In this document: one piece after another, positions 56,952-64,000 of the stretch
Numbering within the stretch: the stretch's first letter is position 1
Layout: every line of letters starts with the position of its first letter
Source: Pyrus communis
Taxonomy: Eukaryota; Streptophyta; Magnoliopsida; Rosales; Rosaceae
Assembly: GCF_963583255.1 (NCBI RefSeq)
Contig: NC_084807.1
Location: forward strand, 21,291,572 to 21,355,571
Direction: 5' to 3'
Length of the DNA: 64,000 bases
Made by a program: the position numbers and the translations under genes
Notes under the pieces: model-generated
Told to the model about the DNA's origin: nothing
Seen by the model: only the letters and a program-made list of their open reading frames with translations
Database searches by the model: none

Positions 56952-57940
56952 ACACATTTTAAAACGCATTTGTATGCTGTATAAGTTTATACCAAATAAG
57001 TTTTTGTAATTAATGTTTGAATAATCACGATACGGTACCTGAACTTTGAACTAATCATTCTATGAGTTTCCTTAATTTAACTGTCTTATTGACTCTCGAA
57101 ATTAAGTTACCGCGTGTGTTATATGTGTGTATCACTCGCATTGCGCCGACTTATGTAATAATCTTTTTACTTTCCAGATCATGTAACATGCTCCTATAAA
57201 CTCACAAATCTCTAATTTAACAATTACTCTCACTGTATGAACGTGCATATTTGTTTTGCAACCTGTTACTAAATCAAGACGTACGTAATTATACACCTAA
57301 CAAATATTGAAAACCAAATCATATCCTCTTAATTAATTTGATTAATTTACCAAACTTGACCTAATAGCAATTTGACCTAGGCAAAAATAATAAAATAAAG
57401 AAATAAAGCCAGAAAAAAATTTACATATAAGAAATTAATTAAGTAACCTTCCAATCAAGGTTCCTAATGAATTTGTGCGGGAAAAAACAAAACATTTATG
57501 GCATTGAAAAAAAAACACGAAAAAAGAAATAGAAAAAGAAAATAAAGAAAGCATGTGTTGTGATGGATATAATGCCAAAAATGCCCACTCGTTTAAAATT
57601 TAATACGTTTCCATGTGGAGGCGGGTCGTAATTTTCCAAGCGTAACCGCGTAACGGGGAGGAAATCTAACGGCGTAACGCGGTAAAGGTCTTGTAAGAAA
57701 ACGACAACGCAGCCCTAGGTTGACGCAAAACGGAGGGCCAAACAAACTTACTTACATCTAGAATGACACTGTGATAACATTTCAAACCAATCAAACGCTG
57801 CCATGTGTTTAAATTCTTTACACAACTATAATAATTGGTTTAAAATAACGCCACCGTCATGTACAAACTGTAATTAAGATTTTCCGGGGACCGAAGAAAG
57901 GTAAAAAGTAAGAAGTAACGGCGGTTAAAGGCGGAGAGAG
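56952..57940. other. Upstream flank of the GATA gene
   Basis: AT-rich and non-coding, with the distal promoter presumably in its right half. No specific element assigned. Confidence 0.45.
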
Positions 57941-57953
57941 GGTTCTATAAGAC

Positions 57954-58585
57954 TATGTAATCTGCTGTCTCAATCTCTTCACACGCAAAGGACAGGAGGA
58001 GGAAGAAAAGCAGAAGTTCCAGCAGAGAGAGATAGAGAGAGAAACTGAAAGCGAAAAAGTAAGCGGATTCACAAAACCCAAAACCCCACCTCCATTTTTT
58101 TATTTCGAATAATTATTTTCCTCTGTTCATATTTTCTCTGTGTAATTTTCAATTTTCGCGGTGAAAATTCGTGTCGAAATTTAAAAACTTTTGGCAGAAA
58201 AAAAAAAGGTGTGAGAAGGAGAGAGCGGTGGGGGGCGTGTGGGGCCCGGGCGGAGGGAGAGGGAGGCTTGAAGGTGACGATGGTAAGAGACAGCTAGCAA
58301 TGAAGAAGGAGGCTCACCTACCATGTTGCCCACATCTTCACTCTCTTCCTCCTTCCTTTTTAGCCTTCCCCATCCCCCCCTCTCTCTCTCTTAAATTCAC
58401 TCTCTCTTTCTCTCTCCTCGCTCTCTCACTCCTCCTTATAATTGAGAAGGATTAGGGCTTTGGTAGTTTTAGTAGCACCAGCAGCTGTAGGAGGAGGATT
58501 TTGGGGTTTCTTTCTTCTTCTGCTTCTTCCGGTTTTGTTTAGGCGGGAGAGTGAAATTAGAGTTCGAAACCGAAACAACTCACAG
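57954..58585 (+). promoter_or_regulatory. Core promoter and long CT-rich 5' leader exon of the GATA gene
   Basis: A TATA-like TCTATAAG at 57954 would start a leader exon near 57985. The leader has GA-rich and then CT-rich tracts (about 58020-58060 and 58375-58435), a common plant leader feature bound by GAGA-binding factors. It ends cacag/gtttgg, a plausible splice donor at 58586. ORFs inside it (58171-58455, 58442-58807) are probably not genes. Confidence 0.45.
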
Positions 58586-59238
58586 GTTTGGATCTGCATT
58601 TCTCCACTCTCTCTCTCTGTACTTTTCTCTCGAGTTTCAGAACTGTCGGCAATGGCTATTTTCTGTTTGGTTGCTCCGAAAATGAGGGGAAGAAAACGCA
58701 CAATTCCCTCCAGTTTTAGGAATTTCTCTTTTCGCCCAATTTCAATTCGGAAAATTGAACTTCTTTCGTTTTCCTTCGTATTCGCTTTAGAAATTCAACT
58801 CTTTTGAAAGCTCAAATGTGAACTGGTTTTTCAAATTTTCAAATTTCAAAATTTAAATTCTCTGTTTCCTCGAAATTCTGGAGGTTCGCTTGAAATTCAT
58901 GCTCTCATAATCTCCTCTTCTTCTTCTTCCTTTTTTTTTTTTTTTCAAAAAGGGAGAAGAAAAAAAGTGAAAATTCGGAGTTGGAGTTTACTGAAAAGCT
59001 CCAAATTCACCTTATTTCGGCCCCATTTAATTTTTTTTTAATTTGTTTATTTTTTTTTTGAATTCATCGGTGTGAAATACAAGTAAAGTCGAACCAGAAG
59101 AATCTTCAACCTTTACGTTTAATTGCTTACCCCTGCTAAAATGCGCCACACGCTTTATGCCGCCCCATTGCCATGAACATTTACATTTTAGAATTTAACG
59201 TCGCTGATTATATTTTCTGGCCTTTCGTGTTTCCTCAG
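58586..59238 (+). other. Probable intron in the 5' untranslated region of the GATA gene
   Basis: Starts GTTTGG and ends TTTCCTCAG, 20 bases before the start codon. T-rich throughout. Inferred; no transcript evidence. Confidence 0.5.
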
Positions 59239-59258
59239 GACAATTTGTGACGGAGAAA

Positions 59259-61079
59259 ATGATGGGACCGAGCTTTATCGACGATATAGACTGCGGGAGC
59301 CTGTTCGACACCATCGACGACCTCCTCAATTTCCCAACCGACGACGTGGAGTCTGCCCTCGGCCCCGCCCCCGACTGCGACGCCGCTTTCAACTCCTCCT
59401 CCCCCTGGCCCAGCCAGTCCGGCTCCCTCCAGCCACCCAATGAAGCCGTCTTCTCCGGCAACTCAGCCTCAGACCTCTCCGCCGAGCTCGACGTTCCGGT
59501 GAGTCACACTCCCCACGCTCCTTCTGTTTTTGTCTCTCTCGTAGCTCACGCGGCGTGTCGGTTTCACGGGATTTCCGTGAATTGAATGGGGGATGACGTC
59601 ATACGTTGAAATTAGGACATGCTTTATTTTTATTTTTTTAATTCATGGTTTTATTTATTTATTTTACTTGAGTAAAATTAGAAATTGACGTGCCAGGCTG
59701 GCAGGTCCCGCGGAAAGGAGATATTTTTCAGTACTTTCGAAACATGGATACATCTGTTATTATACAAGTAGAGTGGCATTTGAAAAACACGTTTCTTCAT
59801 ATGGTCGTCTTGTGTTCCGGACACATTTAAAAATCTCTCGGAGTAAAAGTCGACATAGTCCTTGGGTTGCCCCGCATGTGCTGATCATGTGGTGGGTGGG
59901 TATTCTTTAGAAGATAGCGTTGTGTTCCTTGAATAATTTGGTGGGTTAAAAAAGCAAAAATGGACCGTTGAAATAATTGAACTCACAAATCCCCCCTTTG
60001 TGGGGGTATTTCGGTCAATTACGCACTGTAACGACACCGTTTCGGTTGTCGGTGGTGGGGTTATGAACGGTAAAAACCATCATAATTGCATGGTGAAAAT
60101 TTTGGAACATGGGACATGTCTGTAATGAGTACCTCCAAATTTCCAAAAGCGTGATTTTCTGCTGGATTTTTCTTCATCAAAATTATGGGACTAAATTATT
60201 TAATTAATTGAAATTTGGAAGCTTTAATTTTGTCTGAATTTCTTTGATGTATTTGTTTGACAGATTGAAGACATTGTTCAATTGGAATGGCTGTCAAACT
60301 TCTGTGAGGATTCCTTCTCTGGAGGAAGCCTAACGATCAACAAACCGGACAACCCCTTCGTCAACAACGAATCATCCCACCAGCAGTTCCAGACCTCCAG
60401 CCCCATTTCCGTCCTCGACAGCAGCAGCTCCTGCTCCGTCGAGAAGAATGTGCCGCAAAGCCCTGGCCAGGTGGTTCCTGGCAAGCGCGGACGCGCTCGC
60501 AGCAAGCGTCCCCGCCCAGCTACATTCAACCCTCGTCCCGCAATTCAACTCATTTCCCCTGCCTCCTCTGTTACTGAAGCCGAGGCCCTTCAGCATCAGC
60601 CTTTGCTCCCTCTTAAGGTCCATTCGGATTCTGAGAATTTCGCAGAGTCCCGTCCTGTGATCAAGATACCGAAGCAAGCTTCCGGGGAGCAGAAGAAGAA
60701 AAAGAAGATCAAGTTGACACTTCCCCAGGCTGCGGCAGAGGGAAATCAAAGTTCCGGCACCACTCAGGGAGCAGTGAGAAAGTGCTTGCATTGTGAGATT
60801 ACTAAGACACCCCAGTGGAGGGCAGGTCCAATGGGGCCAAAAACTCTTTGCAATGCCTGTGGTGTCCGCTACAAGTCAGGCCGGCTCTTCCCTGAGTACC
60901 GGCCTGCTGCCAGCCCTACCTTTGTCCCAGCCTTGCACTCCAATTCCCACAAGAAGGTTCTCGAGATGAGAAACAAAGGCGGCGAGCTGGTCCCTTTTGG
61001 AGAGACCACAACAGCAATGACCGAAACTCCAGAGCTCATCCCCAATGCTAACCACAGCATTTCGCTGGATTACATGTGA
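59259..61079 (+). CDS. GATA8: GATA-type zinc-finger transcription factor, GATA8/BME3-like, 351 aa
   Basis: Two exons, 59259-59498 and 60264-61079, with a 765-bp GT-AG intron in phase 0. The start is ATG 59259, directly followed by a second ATG. The N-terminus is acidic (FIDDIDCGSLFDTIDDLL), as in activation regions of this subfamily. A basic stretch follows (GKRGRARSKRPRP) and a lysine run (QKKKKKIKL), a likely nuclear localisation signal. One class IV GATA finger has C254, C257, C276 and C279 (C-x2-C-x18-C-x2-C), then the conserved GRLFPEYRPAASPTF tail. Overall order and wording resemble Arabidopsis GATA8, also called BME3, a positive regulator of seed germination. It should bind W-GATA-R sites in the nucleus. 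Other subfamily A members (GATA5, GATA12) fit less well. Confidence 0.93.
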
Positions 61080-61640
61080 GGGGGAGGAGGATGCAGTAGA
61101 GGATAACGTTCCCTAGCCGTAACACTCCACAGTCCACAGCGCTTCGTTCTCTCTGTCGTCAGTTTATGTTATTTGCCGTAGCGTCGTTTCATTTCTTTGT
61201 TCATTGGTTTTTTGTACAGGGATGCAAAATGGGGGGTGGTAAAATAGGAGCCAAATTAGATGACCATATATTCCATATATTTAGCTAAGTAGAAGGAGAG
61301 ACCGAACAAAAAAAGAAGTTGAAGGGTTAGAGAGATGCAAGTTTAATGGTAGACTTTTAGATGTTAGTGACGATGATGATGGCAAGTAGGTCCTTAAGGT
61401 TTTTTAGAGTCTGTTGTCTCCTTTTGCATTCTTCTTTTTTCGCCTTTTTCTTCCTTTCGCAAGGGAATTCTTTTTGCAGTTCATTTGTAGTAGACAAAAT
61501 TCTGAAATGAGTACTCGAATTTGAGATTTGTTATGCTTCGTATCGGTTTCATTCGCTCTTGTTTTTGGTTTTTCGGTTCTTCGGGTGTACCTAATTTTCT
61601 TCCCTTCTGGTTGAAGCACTCAAATTTCCACAAAAGTTTG
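61080..61640 (+). other. 3' untranslated region and flank of the GATA gene
   Basis: Non-coding, T-rich after the stop at 61079. The exact poly-A site cannot be fixed. Confidence 0.5.
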
Positions 61641-63653
61641 GCTTGAAGAAGAAGGAAAGCTTAATGATTAGTGATGGCAATTGGTGGTGGTTGTTTCCAT
61701 CAAAATTTTTTGCACATTTGAGTAATCATTTTCTGTTGCTATGAGGTCGTTGTTCCACATTTGAAGTTTGCAAGAGGGTCATCGATCATTATTCATCAAC
61801 AATTGAGGAGAACAATTTGTGTCATAATCTATGCACCCATCCACTTGACTTCCTACATTTTCAAAACTATAAGAGAAAAGCACATGGTTCTCTTGGATAA
61901 CGATGTGATAATGCAAATACGAAAGAAAACTCACCTGCAACCGGTGTATACTCCTCCTATTTCTCTCTCTCTCCTCCCTTGACACTCTCTGTATTATAAA
62001 AAGTATAAGAGACTCACACATCCTTCTCTTGAACCCCGATACAAGAACGCAAATCTCACCTGCTACAAGGTGTAAATGTTATTTTCTGTGTCACTCTCCA
62101 CATGTGCGACAAAGAAAAGAAAGTATACATCCCGTTTCAAACACGTACTCTAGTTGGTATAATGGAAATGTACCTTCATTCCATTAAACCCCTAGCACAT
62201 GATTTTCCCCATTAATTCCACTTGTTCTGAAATGTCATGTTCATGAAGTGAGCGTTACAAAGTGGTCCTAGATGAATTTGTTATAGTTGCTAGTGCTACA
62301 CATTATTTCATTCATCTTTCAAACTAATCAAGCACAAAAATAGCATATATGTATCATCGAACAATATTTAGCTACTCAAAAAATGAGTTGGTGTTCCTAT
62401 TCAAATTTGTTTGTTGTTGATTTAGAGAACTTCGTGTTCATGATCGGAACTGTTCATAGTATAAATCACTCTACAAAGGTTGCCTCTGCAAAAAGTCAAT
62501 TAAACTAAGGTCGTTTACTCATCGAATTGTATAAGAACAGATGAACGAAATTGGTAAAAGCATTACAAACCGTCTATGTATTTTGCTACAATAGATTGAC
62601 TAAACGACCATAGTTTTAATTTAATTTTTGCAGAGATGGTTTGTACAAAGTGATCCATAATATGAACGGTTCTAATAATAAGAACAAAGCTATGTGATTC
62701 GAACACATTGAGTTTTGAATAGAAGTTCCTACTTATTCTTAAGTAGCCAAGCATTGTTCTATATCAACTGCAAAAGTCTTCAAATTTTTAGAGAGATTTC
62801 AATTCCTCTTTCCTCCTAAAACCAAATTTCTCCTTTTGGGATGATTCAAATTGGGACTAATTTTAAATTCTTGGTCTGGTTTTTTAGGGTTTTTGTTAGG
62901 AGGTTGGAAGATTTGCAATCCATATATATTTTTACTTTTTGCTGGGTTTGACTCTGATTTTCTCAGTTGGGCACTTGCGTAATGTTATTTTAAGGTTTAT
63001 GTTTTGCCAATTTGACTAAGTGATGCTAACAATGTGCTAATTAATTAATATTAATCTTTCTGCAACAACGTCGCTTAAAGGTTAATTAACCCCTAATGAT
63101 CAGAACAATAAGGATTTTTATTTAGTTATGTGCACAATTTTTAAAAATTTAAGTGGCAGCAGAAAACCAGTGGATTCAAGTCATTTTATATATAAGGATT
63201 GAAGGTTATCATTAATTTATGGTGAAATATTCACATGCCAATCTGACAAAAACAAGCTCATAAACAAATTGGGCAAAAAATTTTAGGGGTTAAAATCGAA
63301 AACTCGGTAAGTTGTAAAGGTCGGACTAAGCTTATTAGGCTGATTTGATATTGAATTTTATCTTAAACATTAAATAAAGTTAGTTGAATGATTTTTTTGT
63401 TTTGTTAAGATTTAGGTTTTTTAAGCCATTTTATTAGTTTTCCTGCGAAATATTAAAACTTTCGTAGAAATTTTCTTGTCATGTGGTCGGCTGAATGACA
63501 GACACTATCCAATTAGAATTTACCGCATATTATAAGTTTTTGATAATAATTAAGATTCCTTAACATATGTTCGAACTTGTCTTTTAACCTGTCACGTAAG
63601 AGGAAAGTCCCTGCAGACTTGTTTTCTGAATTACACACATTGGGTTTGGCTAG
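61641..63653. other. Intergenic, no gene recognised
   Basis: AT-rich; the short ORFs (61761-61982, 61779-62021, 62563-62754) have no recognisable family. Confidence 0.5.
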
Positions 63654-63662
63654 TTTGGGAGG

Positions 63663-63860
63663 AGAATAGATCCTCTCCGGATCTCTTCCACCAAGGCCAC
63701 CGGATCAAGTAATCCAGGTCTTTGAAATTTCATCCAACGGCAAAAAACTATTATACCTTTTAGGAGTCAAAATAGGTGGGCCGTTGGATAAAGTTTCAAA
63801 GACCTAAATCACTTAATCGGGTGATTTTGATGGAAGAGATCTGGAGATGATCTCTTCTCA
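63663..63860. mobile_element. Mutator-like MITE, 198 bp, perfect 9-bp target duplication
   Basis: Flanked by tttgggagg at 63654-63662 and 63861-63869. The ends (AGAATAGATCCTCTCCGGAT and, inverted, TGAGAAGAGATCATCTCCAG) pair and continue inward (aggtctttgaaa / tttcaaagacct). The end motif gatcctctccggatc is close to that of the MITE at 37827-38048. Confidence 0.85.
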
Positions 63861-63869
63861 TTTGGGAGG

Positions 63870-64000
63870 GGTTAGAAATTCTTATAAGGTTGTGTGTCAA
63901 AAGACTTAGGCAACACGTCTCAATCTGACCAAACGCGAACCAAATGAAAGAAAAAGATCAACTTTATATTACCAAACAATGATAGTATTTATTATGCGCA
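63870..64000. other. Window end, intergenic
   Basis: No feature recognised. Confidence 0.5.

Noticed and set aside
58171..58807. Two plus-strand ORFs in the GATA leader
   Set aside because: Lie in a CT-rich leader and probable leader intron; low-complexity products.
1..64000. CRISPR array, bacterial operon or phage origin for any repeat here
   Set aside because: Repeats lack short regular spacers, genes have spliceosomal introns, and mobile elements are plant LTR elements and MITEs.

Overview
This window is plant nuclear DNA. Genes are split by GT-AG introns, the intergenic DNA is AT-rich, and Ty1/copia and Ty3/gypsy LTR retrotransposons, MITEs and microsatellites fill most of the space. 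The repeat types and gene structures fit a dicot. A Rosaceae tree such as apple or pear is my guess from general familiarity, not a result. No tRNA, rRNA, CRISPR array or prokaryotic feature was seen.

Layout. (1) 1-4931: a Ty1/copia element with two LTRs that match except for one CT step, inserted into a decayed minus-strand DUF4283 sequence (4932-5510). (2) 5511-9690: gene-poor DNA with MITE remnants, a minisatellite (8257-8500) and a retroposon-like tail. (3) 9693-21534: an old Ty3/gypsy element of the Tat type with a TCAAC target duplication. Its gag-pol is riddled with stops and lacks the reverse transcriptase core, and it carries tandem arrays and a minus-strand extra ORF. (4) 23611-30365: an intact 21-exon gene for a PH-START-DUF1336 (EDR2-like) protein of 735 residues. 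(5) A tandem segmental duplication of about 12.7 kb, unit 1 about 26205-38972 and unit 2 about 38973-51660. It copied the 3' part of the EDR2-like gene and everything downstream of it. Unit 2 therefore holds a truncated copy of that gene (39031-42891) whose remaining exons are still open. Since the duplication, unit 1 gained a 2.2-kb solo LTR and a 208-bp MITE, and the units differ by a 2.4-kb block. (6) 51639-57000: MITEs, a hAT-like element, microsatellites and an RNase H fragment. (7) 59259-61079: a two-exon GATA zinc-finger gene resembling GATA8/BME3, with a probable intron in its 5' leader. (8) 61080-64000: intergenic DNA with one MITE that has a 9-bp target duplication.

The two real genes are the EDR2-like lipid-binding protein and the GATA8-like transcription factor. 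Their Arabidopsis counterparts, as I recall, are the neighbouring loci At3g54800 and At3g54810. The window would then be a conserved gene pair pushed about 29 kb apart by duplication and transposon insertion. I see no evidence of a wholly new biological system. The most informative signal is the datable series of events: duplication, deletion, solo-LTR insertion and nested MITE insertion.
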